This document shows, in pieces, positions 1 through 6,793 of a stretch of DNA of 6,834 nucleotides; the stretch's first letter is position 1, and each line of letters begins with the position of its first letter. The position numbers were made by a program, and so were the translations under genes. The notes under the pieces were generated by a model that searched no databases, was not told where the DNA came from, and saw only the letters and a list, made by a program, of their open reading frames with translations. The DNA is from Candidatus Fermentibacterota bacterium. GTDB taxonomy: Bacteria > JAFGKV01. The DNA lies in the NCBI GenBank assembly GCA_016928395.1, contig JAFGKV010000205.1, positions 1-6,834 of the forward strand. The letters run 5' to 3'.

Positions 1-3000
1 TCAGGTCGGCCCGCCAGACCTCGCCGCGCACGTCGAAGCTCTGGGAGCCTCCCACGCCGGCGATCTCCAGCTTACCCTTCACCTGCGCATCGTGTCGCCA
101 GAAGGCCTTCAGGTACTTGCCGACCGCCAGCAGGCAGTAGCCGCCTTCCTGGGTCGAGAGGTAGTGGCGCGCCCCCAGAGCGGTATTCACCTCGTCAAAG
201 AGCCGCATGGCCAGCTCATCATTGCCGCCGGCAGTGGCCAGTTCCAGGAGAATGGCCTTGTCACGCAGCGCCGACCCATAGGTGCCGCCCAGTTCGCGGT
301 ATTCGGAGATGTCAGTACCCGCATCTCGGAGCACCTCGGCCGCGGCCGCCTCCATGCCCGCTCGCTGATAGGCCCCGGCCAGGTACCACTTGGACACCGT
401 GTCCAGAAGGTCAAGCCTTCCTTCCCGCATGAGGTTCATGGCGCCTACGGCCGGCTCGCCGGCCAAGGCGAGGAGGTAGAGCCGGTAGCACCGGGTTTTG
501 TAGTCGCCGGCCTCGGCCGCGGCATGGCGCTTCTGGAACGTGAGCCACCGGGCGACCATGTCACTGGGTACGAAGTAGCCCAACGCCTTGGCCTCCAGCA
601 GGAAATGCCCGGCATAGTTCGTGGCCCATTCCGCGGCGCTGCTGCCTCCCGGCCAGTAGGCGAAGCCGCCGTCGGCCGTCTGGAAGCGGCGCATGCGATC
701 CACGACTTCATTTACATTGCGGTCAACGAGAGTCGCCACCTCGTGGCGGGTATGGGAGGGCTTGTCCAGGAAGGCCATGAAATCCTTCAGGAAGAGCTGC
801 GGGAATACCGCGGAGACACTCTGCTCGATGCAGCCATAGGGGAATCGGATGAGCTGGGTCAGGCGATTCCCGAACCTGAGCCCGGGCATGGCCGCCATGC
901 GCACCCCGGCGCGCCGCGTTCCCTCCAGGCCCAGAGCCGGCACCACGAAGTCGATTCGTTCGCCCGGTCTGATGCTGAACTCCTTGGCCTCATACATGTA
1001 GGGGTTCACCGGTCGCACGGCCAGCTCGGTCTCCACCCAGGCGGTGTGGGAGCCCGATTTGGCCTCGACGCGCACCGTGGCCACGCCTGCCGAGGCGGCA
1101 GCTCGCATGGAGAAGATCGCATCCTGTTCACCCTTGCCCGAGAAGCTCAAACGCTGCTCCGCAAGCCCATCCACCGCCAAAGGCCCGGTGGTGCGGACGG
1201 ATACCGCTACCTCGCGTATGCCGTCATCCGTGGTGAAGACCGTGGCCGGGAGAGTAAAGGTCTCGCCGGGGCCGATGACCCGGGGAAGAGTCGGCAAGAG
1301 CACCAGCGGTTCCCGCACGGGTACGGTGCTCTCCGTTGACCCGTAGCGCGTCCCGTCGGACACGACAGCCATGATTCTCACCGATCCCATGTAGTTGGGC
1401 ATGGTGAAGGTGAACGATGCACTGCCCCGGGTGTCCACGGACACCGGCCCCTGGAACATTGCCACCGGCTCGAACCTCTTGGCGCGAACGGGGCCCAATT
1501 GGCGTGTCCGGAAGTCGTCTTCGTCGCCGCCGACCTGGAATCGCTTCTCGATGTCGCCCCACAGCTTGCCGATCACATTGTCGAACATGTCGAAGCTAAA
1601 GACCGATAGCCGCTCCTTGGCGAAGAAGAAGGCCCATGGGTTGGGCGTCTTGAATGAGGTGAGGTCGAGCAAGCCCTCATCGACTACCGCTACCGTGGCG
1701 GTGGCTTTGGCGCCCCGGGGAACCCTGGCTACCACGGTGAACTCCTGGCGGGGCTTCAGCTCCGCGGGCGCCTCGATATCCACCGAGAGGCGCGTGCTGG
1801 GGTCTTCTATGCCGAGGGGAATGGTGCCGAATAGCCGCATGGGCCGGTCATTTGCCGTGCTCTCGTAGGGCTGGATCACCACCGCCGTGACATAGACATT
1901 GGGCAGCATATCCCGGGTGATCTCGACATTGAAAGGCGTGGTCGGTCCGGAGAGGGCGACCCATGAATGCTTCAGCACGCGGGCGCCTTTCTCCACCGTG
2001 ACGAACATCGCGCCCTCGGAGGGCGTGCGCACCGTGACCGTGGCCCGCTCGCCCGGGAGGTAGGAAGCCTTGTCGCATTCCATCTGGAGGTGGGTGCCGG
2101 CCGCCATGGGCGCTCCCTCCTCGCCCCAATGGGATGCCCAGACGAAGTACCCGCTCTGGTGCCCCCCGGCGACATCCTCCAGCTCGATGAGCACCTGGCC
2201 CTCCATATCGGGGCTAATCGTGAACGCCACGGGTTCGTCTTTGGACGTGATGGTGAACGAGGTCACCAGGCCGGTGCTGGTGTCGGTCTTGAACTTCAGG
2301 GTCGATGAGTCGTCATCATAGTGCCACCACCAGTACTTGGAGCTGTGGTACACATTGACCTTGATCTCCCTGCCCGGCAGGGGAGTGCCGTGGCGATCCA
2401 GCGCGACCGCCGCCAGCTTGAGTTCGGCATTGACCTTCACGTAACGGGAGTCTGTCTCCTTGATGCCTACATAGGCGTCGTAGGGATCGATGAACACCGA
2501 ATGCGCCTGGGTCGTGGGGCGCCCGCCCTTCTCAAAGACCCGGGCCGTGAGCACGGCGCCCACGGCCGAGGGGGCTTCGGAAAACGCCGGAATGCTCCAC
2601 GTGAAGCTCGCCGTCCCGTCAGCCTCCAGTTTCGCATCGAAGATCTCAAGGTCATCAGGTTCAAACCGTCGGGTCGGCGTGGAGAATCGGAAGTCGCCGA
2701 ACTTCGTGAAACGTTTCTGCGTGCTCATGTAGCGCGAGGACACGGTGGCATTGAGACCGGCGGCCGGCGCGCCGAAGAGGTAGGATGACTGCAGGCGAAC
2801 GTTCACCGTGCGGTCGGCGGGGCCCAGGGAATCCTTCGGGACCTGGATGGCGACCTTCAGGCGGTTCGGTACCACTGTCTCGATCCTCAGCCTGTGGCGG
2901 GCGAGAAGGATGGCTCCGTTGTAGAATTCGGCGTACCAGTTTCCTGTGGGATCAGTCTCGGCAGTGGTGTAGGAGAACCCGAAGTGACCATTGACGCCGT

Positions 3001-4942
3001 CCCGGTTCACCACCTCTGACACAAGCTGGTTCTTGGGATTGAGGATCTTCATGGTCAGCGGGCTGCCCGAGGGGAACGTGTTGCTTTCGTCGCGAATGAT
3101 GGCCGAGAGATAGACGGTATCACCAGGGCGATGGACACCGCGGTCCGCATAGACGAAGGCCCGCGTCTTCTGGGCGGTGCCGGCTTCGCCCCCGATATCG
3201 AAGGAGCCCAAGTTCAGGGCGCTCTCGCCGAATTTGAGGGCGGTGCTCTGACCACTCCACTCGCCCAGCAGATAGAAGCCTCCGGTGGAGTCGAATGATG
3301 CAATACCTGAGGCATCGGTCACGTGGGTCTCCAGGGGCTGGTTCTGGTAGGAAAACAGCGTCACCTTCACGCCAGGCAAAGGCTTGGCATCGCCCAAGTG
3401 GGTGGAGGCGACGAGCATCCGTTCGCCTTCCCGTTTGGCGATGAGGCCGATGTCCGTCATGATGACCGGCTTGGTAATGGTGCCGTTGCTGTAGTAGTAG
3501 CCCCTGCTGCAGGGATTGTCCCACGGTATGTACCCCTCGGTCTGGCCGCAGGTATAGAGCACGTCTTCCTGGCGTATGGAGAGTTCCACCAGGAAGAGCC
3601 CGCGCTGGTGCTTTTCCATGAGGCGCGACAGGTCGAGGGTGCTCTGGATCCATCTATTGCGGATCGTGCCGATCTCCAGGGTTTCGGCCGCCACGGTGAC
3701 CCCGACCCGGTTCAGGTCGCCCCAGAACTCACCACGGTTCTTGCCCGAGGTCAGGTCAAAATCCTGGAGGAACTGCCCCAGGTTGGACTCGAATACCTGC
3801 ATGACGTTGACCCGCACCCTGCGGACATTGATCGTGCGGAACCCGATGGCGCGCTCTCCCTCGGACGGCAGGAAGGCGCCGGTCTGTGAGAAGGCGACCT
3901 GGGGGGGCTGATCGCCGAACAGTATCTCGCGGACATAGTTCTCCCGCAGGGTGGCATCCCACCGGCTCGTGATGCCCCGGCGTACCGCCAAGGTGTATCG
4001 GGTATCGCGGTCGAACGGCCCGGCGATATGGAGGGTCTTACCCACCACGGTAATCTTGGTCTTGACGTAGGGCTCGACCGTGACATAGGCCGATGCGTCT
4101 TGGGTGGTGGAGAGTGGGTCAACGAAGTGCACGCTGATCCGCGGTTCGCGTTCATCGGCGCTGGTGGTGACCTCGGTGATGCCCAGTTCGCCCGCGGGGC
4201 GCAGTTCGGTCGAGTAGAGGTAATCTTCTTCGAGCGCAAACTGCCTCGCCGGTATGCGGAGGGAGAATGCCTGCACCTTGTCCGTTCGCTGAACGGTTGC
4301 CGAGCGGAACGTGAACGACCTGGGCCCCCCCTTCCAGGCCAGGGAAAGTGCCGCATCGTCGCGCTGGAGGCGCCCGTGGGCGTTCAGATCTTCCAGGCTC
4401 ACGCTGTCGCTGAACTCCACGCTGCCGACCAAGACCACCTCCCGGGGATCACCTTCGTGGACCAGCTCGAATGCGCCGCGGAGAGAGATGATGCGGTTGG
4501 GCGCCACGGTGAACTCGACGCGGAGCGGGCCGGCATCGTCGGCCCGGGGGAGGAGTGCGCGCACATTGATGACCCCGGTGTGCCGTGTCCCCGGAACGAG
4601 GGGCTTCTGGGGATGGAATAGAAGCGTCCGCTCATTGAGCCATGAGGCCGTGCCGGGAATAGGGGGGGAGAAGGAGAAGGCAGAGGTCAAAGCGTTCGGG
4701 TCGGTTTCGCGATGCTCGAAGGCGCCGGTGAGCCGAACGGTGACCGGTCCCATGCGGGAGATGGAGCCGCTGGTGACCTGGCTGATGAGGCGGGCATTGC
4801 CAGCGATGTCGCCCACAGGGGCAGGGGTCCGATCGGGGCCGCCGCAGCCGCTGGCCAGCAGGATGGCGGCCAACGCCGCCGTGAATACCGTGGGAAACCT
4901 GCCGTGCATGGAGCTGACGGCCCGGCATTGTACCCTATGCAT
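1..4942 (-). CDS. Bacterial alpha-2-macroglobulin family lipoprotein with intact thioester (3' end outside window)
   Basis: The frame is open from an ATG at 4942 to the window edge: 1647 codons with no stop, and the C-terminus is missing. Members of this family trap proteases in the periplasm. A protease cuts the bait region, the protein changes shape, and the exposed thioester binds the attacker covalently. Seen in the translation: a lipoprotein signal peptide ending at Cys33; N-terminal macroglobulin-like domains; a Cys465/Cys478 pair in the segment ending DNPCSRGYYY; an MG2-type domain with DRGVHRPGDTVYL (Asp600 onward); a Trp triplet at 871-873; a bait-region domain from about 951 to 1090 ending in the hallmark VVDEGLLDL (Asp1088); an A2M domain at about 1150-1240 containing FTMPNYMGSVRIM; and a thioester domain with PYGCIEQ (Cys1371) followed by a helical repeat region including RRFQTADGGFAYWPGG. 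Relatives are roughly 1,500-2,000 residues, so perhaps 100-300 are missing. In many bacteria the next gene is pbpC, which would lie past position 1. Family call is secure; target protease is unknown. Confidence 0.96.
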   Translation of the reverse strand, partial: MHRVQCRAVSSMHGRFPTVFTAALAAILLASGCGGPDRTPAPVGDIAGNARLISQVTSGSISRMGPVTVRLTGAFEHRETDPNALTSAFSFSPPIPGTASWLNERTLLFHPQKPLVPGTRHTGVINVRALLPRADDAGPLRVEFTVAPNRIISLRGAFELVHEGDPREVVLVGSVEFSDSVSLEDLNAHGRLQRDDAALSLAWKGGPRSFTFRSATVQRTDKVQAFSLRIPARQFALEEDYLYSTELRPAGELGITEVTTSADEREPRISVHFVDPLSTTQDASAYVTVEPYVKTKITVVGKTLHIAGPFDRDTRYTLAVRRGITSRWDATLRENYVREILFGDQPPQVAFSQTGAFLPSEGERAIGFRTINVRRVRVNVMQVFESNLGQFLQDFDLTSGKNRGEFWGDLNRVGVTVAAETLEIGTIRNRWIQSTLDLSRLMEKHQRGLFLVELSIRQEDVLYTCGQTEGYIPWDNPCSRGYYYSNGTITKPVIMTDIGLIAKREGERMLVASTHLGDAKPLPGVKVTLFSYQNQPLETHVTDASGIASFDSTGGFYLLGEWSGQSTALKFGESALNLGSFDIGGEAGTAQKTRAFVYADRGVHRPGDTVYLSAIIRDESNTFPSGSPLTMKILNPKNQLVSEVVNRDGVNGHFGFSYTTAETDPTGNWYAEFYNGAILLARHRLRIETVVPNRLKVAIQVPKDSLGPADRTVNVRLQSSYLFGAPAAGLNATVSSRYMSTQKRFTKFGDFRFSTPTRRFEPDDLEIFDAKLEADGTASFTWSIPAFSEAPSAVGAVLTARVFEKGGRPTTQAHSVFIDPYDAYVGIKETDSRYVKVNAELKLAAVALDRHGTPLPGREIKVNVYHSSKYWWWHYDDDSSTLKFKTDTSTGLVTSFTITSKDEPVAFTISPDMEGQVLIELEDVAGGHQSGYFVWASHWGEEGAPMAAGTHLQMECDKASYLPGERATVTVRTPSEGAMFVTVEKGARVLKHSWVALSGPTTPFNVEITRDMLPNVYVTAVVIQPYESTANDRPMRLFGTIPLGIEDPSTRLSVDIEAPAELKPRQEFTVVARVPRGAKATATVAVVDEGLLDLTSFKTPNPWAFFFAKERLSVFSFDMFDNVIGKLWGDIEKRFQVGGDEDDFRTRQLGPVRAKRFEPVAMFQGPVSVDTRGSASFTFTMPNYMGSVRIMAVVSDGTRYGSTESTVPVREPLVLLPTLPRVIGPGETFTLPATVFTTDDGIREVAVSVRTTGPLAVDGLAEQRLSFSGKGEQDAIFSMRAAASAGVATVRVEAKSGSHTAWVETELAVRPVNPYMYEAKEFSIRPGERIDFVVPALGLEGTRRAGVRMAAMPGLRFGNRLTQLIRFPYGCIEQSVSAVFPQLFLKDFMAFLDKPSHTRHEVATLVDRNVNEVVDRMRRFQTADGGFAYWPGGSSAAEWATNYAGHFLLEAKALGYFVPSDMVARWLTFQKRHAAAEAGDYKTRCYRLYLLALAGEPAVGAMNLMREGRLDLLDTVSKWYLAGAYQRAGMEAAAAEVLRDAGTDISEYRELGGTYGSALRDKAILLELATAGGNDELAMRLFDEVNTALGARHYLSTQEGGYCLLAVGKYLKAFWRHDAQVKGKLEIAGVGGSQSFDVRGEVWRADL
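821..832 (-). other. Thioester motif Cys-Ile-Glu-Gln of the A2M thioester domain
   Basis: Read on the minus strand, codons TGC ATC GAG CAG encode C1371-I-E-Q1374, preceded by Pro-Tyr-Gly. In A2M and complement proteins the Cys and Gln side chains of CxEQ join into the reactive internal thioester. Both are present, so this protein belongs to the thioester-bearing class (like E. coli YfhM) and not the class that lost the motif (like E. coli YfaS). Confidence 0.93.
4844..4942 (-). other. Lipoprotein signal peptide and lipobox of the A2M protein
   Basis: Residues 1-33 contain a basic n-region, a hydrophobic core (TVFTAALAAILL) and the cleavage site LASG|C, with Cys33 encoded at 4846-4844. This fits the broad bacterial lipobox pattern, although position -3 is Ala and not the preferred Leu. 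After the Cys comes GGPDR, with no Asp at +2, so by the enterobacterial rule the protein would go to the outer membrane; that rule may not hold in this organism. The n-region is long if translation starts at Met1. An in-frame Met12 at 4909 would give a more typical signal peptide but has no ribosome-binding site. Confidence 0.85.
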
Positions 4943-4943
4943 A

Positions 4944-4954
4944 CTCCCTCCCTT
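4944..4954 (-). promoter_or_regulatory. Strong ribosome-binding site of the A2M gene
   Basis: On the minus strand the sequence AAGGGAGGGAGT sits immediately before ATG 4942. AGGGAGG ends about 4 nt from the start codon and is strongly complementary to the 16S rRNA tail. This decides the start in favour of 4942 over the internal ATG at 4909. I did not find a convincing promoter upstream. Confidence 0.75.
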
Positions 4955-5054
4955 GTAAAGCGCGAACCGGATCAACGGTCTTTGTGGGGAAACAGGGGCT
5001 AGGCTATGCGGAAGTCTGGCCCGAGACAAGGGTTTCCCTCGGGGGACAGGGCAA

Positions 5055-5142
5055 GCTCGTTTCGCGAGCAGGGTTCAGGGTTGGAGGGTTCAGTCGAGCC
5101 TCTGAGGGCATGTGCACTCAGATTTCTGGGGTTGGGAGTACA
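5055..5142 (+). repeat. Hairpin plus GGGTTCAG module, left copy
   Basis: The module starts with the hairpin GCTCG-TTTCG-CGAGC (5055-5069). Next come GGGTTCAG-type heptamer units, then GCCTCTGAGG (5098-5107), and a segment ending GAGTACA (5136-5142). The right copy is at 6417-6506. Between the two, 5087-5107 and 6447-6467 match at 18 of 21 positions, and the hairpin, CTCAGA and GAGTACA landmarks occur in the same order. Confidence 0.7.
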
Positions 5143-5175
5143 CCGCATCGCCCGTACGCGTTGCGCAGCTTCCGC

Positions 5176-5259
5176 GTAGGAGCCCCGCATCCAGCGGTGC
5201 GAGGGCAACCGGCTTTGGCCGCGACAGTCCGCGCATGTCGGGCCTGAAGGCCCTCCTAC
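5176..5259 (+). repeat. 84-bp element with GTAGGAG / CTCCTAC inverted ends
   Basis: The outer ends GTAGGAG (5176-5182) and CTCCTAC (5253-5259) are exact inverted repeats of 7 nt. Inside are GGCTTTGGCCGCGAC and a small hairpin GGGCC-TGAA-GGCCC just before the right end. Similar extragenic elements with TAGGAG ends and a GGCCGCGAC-like core are common in several proteobacteria. Only one copy is in this window, so its repetitive nature is inferred. Confidence 0.5.
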
Positions 5260-5272
5260 ACCGCCCGTGCAC

Positions 5273-5353
5273 CCCTGGTCGCCCGCGGGGGGGCGGGGGT
5301 CGGTATCGGTATCGTTATCGCCATCGTTGTCGTAAGCGTGATGGACGAGCTGG
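5273..5353 (+). repeat. 81-bp repeat with internal hexamer array, left copy
   Basis: It opens with CCCTGGTCGCCCGC (14 nt, exact in both copies). Twelve nt of G-rich sequence follow, including runs of 7 and 5 G. Next is a hexamer array of ATCGNT type (5299-5337, about 6.5 units), and it closes with GTGATGGACGAGCTGG. The right copy is 6615-6701. The reverse strand reads as an Asp-rich DNDGDNDTDTD peptide, but that is a by-product of the array and not evidence of a protein. Confidence 0.75.
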
Positions 5354-5364
5354 CCTTTGAACAC

Positions 5365-5410
5365 GGAATGATGGAACAATGGAATGATGGATGATTGGAG
5401 GAATGAATGG
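5365..5410 (+). repeat. Degenerate TGGAATGA tandem tract
   Basis: The tract consists of variants of GGAATGATGG, ATGGAACAATGG and GGAATGAATGG in succession. The unit length drifts between about 8 and 10 nt, so it is a degenerate simple repeat. Its translations (for example HHSIVPSF on the reverse strand) are low-complexity and should not be annotated as genes. Confidence 0.6.
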
Positions 5411-5448
5411 GCCGACTGGATTCTGAATACCGCGCAAGCCCGACTGCT

Positions 5449-5521
5449 GGCCTCGCTTCGCTCGCAGGCTCCAGGGTTGGAGGGTCAGGAGTCGGGCCAG
5501 ACTGCCTACTGCCGACTGATC
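5449..5521 (+). repeat. AGGGTTGGAGGG segment and ACTGCCG heptamer units
   Basis: CTCGCTTCGCTCGCAGG followed by AGGGTTGGAGGGTCAG (to about 5489) resembles the start of the module at 5055. It could be a third, partial and more diverged copy. It is followed by three 7-nt units at 5501-5521: ACTGCCT, ACTGCCG and ACTGATC. Confidence 0.45.
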
Positions 5522-5528
5522 GTATCCT

Positions 5529-5599
5529 CCGTCATTGCCCGACTCGATCGGGCAATCCAGGCCGAGTTTCTGGATCGCCCGGCTGAACCGGGTGATGAC
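5529..5599 (+). repeat. Two-hairpin palindromic extragenic element, complete copy
   Basis: The first hairpin is TTGCCCGA-CTCGA-TCGGGCAA, followed by ATCCAG. The second is ATCGCCCGG-CTGAA-CCGGGTGAT (8 of 9 pairs as written). The whole is bounded by GTCAT (5531) and ATGAC (5599). The first 37 nt (5529-5565) match 6794-6830 at 36 positions. Two hairpins in inverted order with GTCAT/ATGAC ends resemble REP-like or small MITE-like elements. The most upstream possible start of the sigma-factor frame (TTG 5535) falls inside it. Confidence 0.8.
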
Positions 5600-5683
5600 T
5601 CTCTGCCTCCCGGTCACCTACTCCGCGTGGGACCTACCCGGCATCGTTGGCGAGAATGCTGGGGTGGCTCTGCGTGAAGTTGC

Positions 5684-5704
5684 AGGTGAGAACCCTGTGG
5701 CGCG
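5684..5704 (+). repeat. Short direct repeat of the AGGTGAG...GTGGCGCG start region, copy 1
   Basis: AGGTGAG at 5684, then CCCTGTGGCGCG, resembles 5791-5812 (AGGTGAG, then CCCTGTGTGGCGCG). Both carry a Shine-Dalgarno-like site and a GTG in the sigma-factor frame (5697 and 5805). It may be a small local duplication or chance; about 20 nt are involved. Confidence 0.4.
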
Positions 5705-5790
5705 GTCTGAGGCCTGGCTTCGGCGCCGCGATTCTTGGGCATTGCGGTGCGACATGGTTCAACCGTACGTTGAACGTCTCCTCAGCTCAG

Positions 5791-5797
5791 AGGTGAG
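5791..5797 (+). promoter_or_regulatory. Candidate ribosome-binding site for the sigma factor (GTG 5805)
   Basis: AGGTGAG matches the complement of the 16S rRNA tail and leaves 7-8 nt before GTG 5805. A near copy of this site plus its GTG lies at 5684-5704 in the same frame, so the choice between the two starts is not settled by this signal alone. Confidence 0.45.
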
Positions 5798-5804
5798 TCC
5801 CTGT

Positions 5805-6389
5805 GTGGCGCGTGCCCGGGCGCAGATACCGCCGGAAGCGTATGGGGTAGGCCTGAACGTGTTGGAACCAACGCCACTCCCGGATACGGATCTTGTTGAC
5901 GCGGCAAATCGTGGCGACGCCGCGGCCATGCGCGCGCTGTACTTCCGCTATCGTGACTGGGTGTATGGCCAGGCCATTCGAATGGTGGGTACCCACGACG
6001 ATGCCATCGACGTCGTACAGGAGGCGTTCATCTACTTCTTCGGGAAGTTCCCCCGGCTCACGCTCACCAGCCAGATCAAGACCTTTCTCTATCCTGTCGT
6101 CCGCAACCTGTCCCTGAACGTCTTGACGGCGCGCAGGAAGGTTGTCTCTCTTGGCGGTCACGATGTGGAGAAAATCCCCAATGGGCGGTCTTCGGGCTCC
6201 AACCGCCACGAGTTCGATGATCTGATCAAGGGTCTGGGCGAGGATGAGCAGGAGATCCTTATCCTTCGGTTTGTCGAGGAGTTCTCTCTCAAGGAGATCG
6301 CCGAGACGCTCTCCATCCCCCTCGGCACGGTGAAATCCCGCCTCCACCGCGCCCTCGCTCACGTCCGGCCACTACTCACAGGGCAGTAG
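5805..6389 (+). CDS. ECF-family (group IV) RNA polymerase sigma factor
   Basis: ECF sigma factors bind core RNA polymerase and direct it to a small promoter set, usually for envelope or stress responses. With this start the product is 194 residues, within the usual range. Sigma region 2 spans about residues 29-112: DLVDAANRGDAAAMRALYF, then the region-2.2 signature AIDVVQEAFIYFF and the promoter-melting segment up to NVLTARRK. A 25-residue polar linker follows. Region 4 spans about 138-190, with DEQEILILRFVEEFSLKEIAETL and the helix-turn-helix GTVKSRLHRALAHVRPLL. The stop is TAG 6387-6389. The start is uncertain. GTG 5805 is preferred because AGGTGA lies 8 nt upstream. Alternatives in frame are ATG 5754 (211 aa, weak ribosome site), GTG 5697 (230 aa, a similar AGGTGA 7 nt upstream) and GTG 5859 (176 aa, best fit to family N-termini). 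The frame also extends back to a TTG at 5535 inside a palindromic repeat, which is not credible. No anti-sigma gene follows in the 445 bp before the window ends. Confidence 0.93.
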   Translation: MARARAQIPPEAYGVGLNVLEPTPLPDTDLVDAANRGDAAAMRALYFRYRDWVYGQAIRMVGTHDDAIDVVQEAFIYFFGKFPRLTLTSQIKTFLYPVVRNLSLNVLTARRKVVSLGGHDVEKIPNGRSSGSNRHEFDDLIKGLGEDEQEILILRFVEEFSLKEIAETLSIPLGTVKSRLHRALAHVRPLLTGQ

Positions 6390-6416
6390 CGAGGGGTTAC
6401 CGGGTTCAGGGTTCGA

Positions 6417-6506
6417 CTCGCTCCGCGAGCAGCTTCCGGGGTTCAGGGTTCAGTGCGGCCTCTGAGGACGCCGGGCTCCCTCAGAATTCTCAGGGTTGAG
6501 AGTACA
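6417..6506 (+). repeat. Hairpin plus GGGTTCAG module, right copy
   Basis: This is the diverged copy of 5055-5142, beginning 28 nt after the sigma-factor stop. It has the hairpin CTCG-CTCCG-CGAG (6417-6429), GGGTTCAGGGTTCAG (about 6439-6453), GCCTCTGAGG (6458-6467) and the terminal GAGTACA (6500-6506). The hairpin has no run of T after it, so I do not call it an intrinsic terminator. Confidence 0.7.
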
Positions 6507-6512
6507 GCCGGC

Positions 6513-6568
6513 AGTTGGCTATTGGCTATCGGCTGTCAGCTATCGGCTATCGGCCCTCAGCTATCAGG
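6513..6568 (+). repeat. Heptamer tandem array, consensus TATCGGC
   Basis: Eight consecutive 7-nt units keep exact period: AGTTGGC, TATTGGC, TATCGGC, TGTCAGC, TATCGGC, TATCGGC, CCTCAGC, TATCAGG. The most divergent are the first and seventh. It lies between the hairpin module and the 87-bp repeat downstream of the sigma factor; the left block has no TATCGGC array at the corresponding place. Confidence 0.8.
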
Positions 6569-6614
6569 CCCGCCCAGCGCTACGAGAAACCGTTGCCGTG
6601 GTAGGGGCGATCGT

Positions 6615-6701
6615 CCCTGGTCGCCCGCCGCCGGATCGGGGTCGGTATCGCTATCGTTGTCGTTATCGCAATCGTTTCCCGTGTCGTCATCGACGAGCCG
6701 G
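6615..6701 (+). repeat. 87-bp repeat with internal hexamer array, right copy
   Basis: It shares the exact 14-nt opening CCCTGGTCGCCCGC and the same 12-nt spacer length with 5273-5353. The hexamer array (6641-6685) is about 7.5 units. The closing GTCATCGACGAGCCGG matches the left copy at 13 of 16 positions. The length difference of 6 nt lies wholly within the array. Confidence 0.75.
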
Positions 6702-6793
6702 GTCAGTCGAGTACGAGTTTCGCATGTTCTCCCAAACAAGTGGGGGGCCCGGGCTCGCCCGGACGATACATAGCGCAACTTCCACGCTTCCCC

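Larger units (their letters stand above)
4955..5804. other. Intergenic region between the divergent genes, no convincing gene
   Basis: About 850 bp separate the two start codons. From 5055 to 5599 it is almost wholly made of the repeat modules listed separately. The part next to the A2M gene (4955-5054) should hold its promoter; it contains an inverted repeat CCCGAG/CTCGGG (5020-5025, 5038-5043) but no clear -35/-10 pair. The part from 5600 to 5804 should hold the sigma-factor promoter or its true N-terminus. Short frames here have low-complexity translations derived from repeats. Confidence 0.7.

Noticed and set aside
92-1339. Long plus-strand open frame (415 codons) antisense to the A2M gene
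   Set aside because: It lies wholly within the thioester-domain part of the A2M frame. Its translation is low in recognisable motifs and rich in Gly, Arg, His and Glu, as expected for an antisense shadow in GC-rich DNA.
3323-4621. Further plus-strand frames of about 190-200 codons antisense to the A2M gene
   Set aside because: They are also shadows of the A2M frame, with no credible ribosome sites or family motifs.
4993-5035. Possible sigma-70 promoter for the A2M gene on the minus strand (TTGTCT, 17 nt, TAGCCT)
   Set aside because: The -10 matches consensus at only three positions. The spacing is good but the match is too weak to annotate; an ECF-type promoter would look different again.
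4999-5379. Minus-strand frame with an Asp-rich stretch (DNDGDNDTDTD) resembling calcium-binding repeats
   Set aside because: The Asp pattern is the reverse translation of the hexamer array. A similar one arises at 6557-6778 from the second copy, and the rest of both frames is repeat sequence.
5384-5677. Plus-strand frame of 97 codons starting in the TGGAATGA tract
   Set aside because: It runs through simple repeats and the palindromic element, then overlaps the sigma-factor upstream region in another frame; no protein family is recognisable.
5787-6362. Minus-strand frame of 191 codons opposite the sigma factor
   Set aside because: It is an antisense shadow; the plus strand has unmistakable sigma-2 and sigma-4 motifs.
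6513-6568. Possible CRISPR array
   Set aside because: Units are 7 nt with no unique spacers between them, so it is a simple tandem repeat.
6749-6762. GC-rich hairpin that might be a terminator
   Set aside because: No T-run follows, and it lies about 360 bp past the sigma-factor stop.
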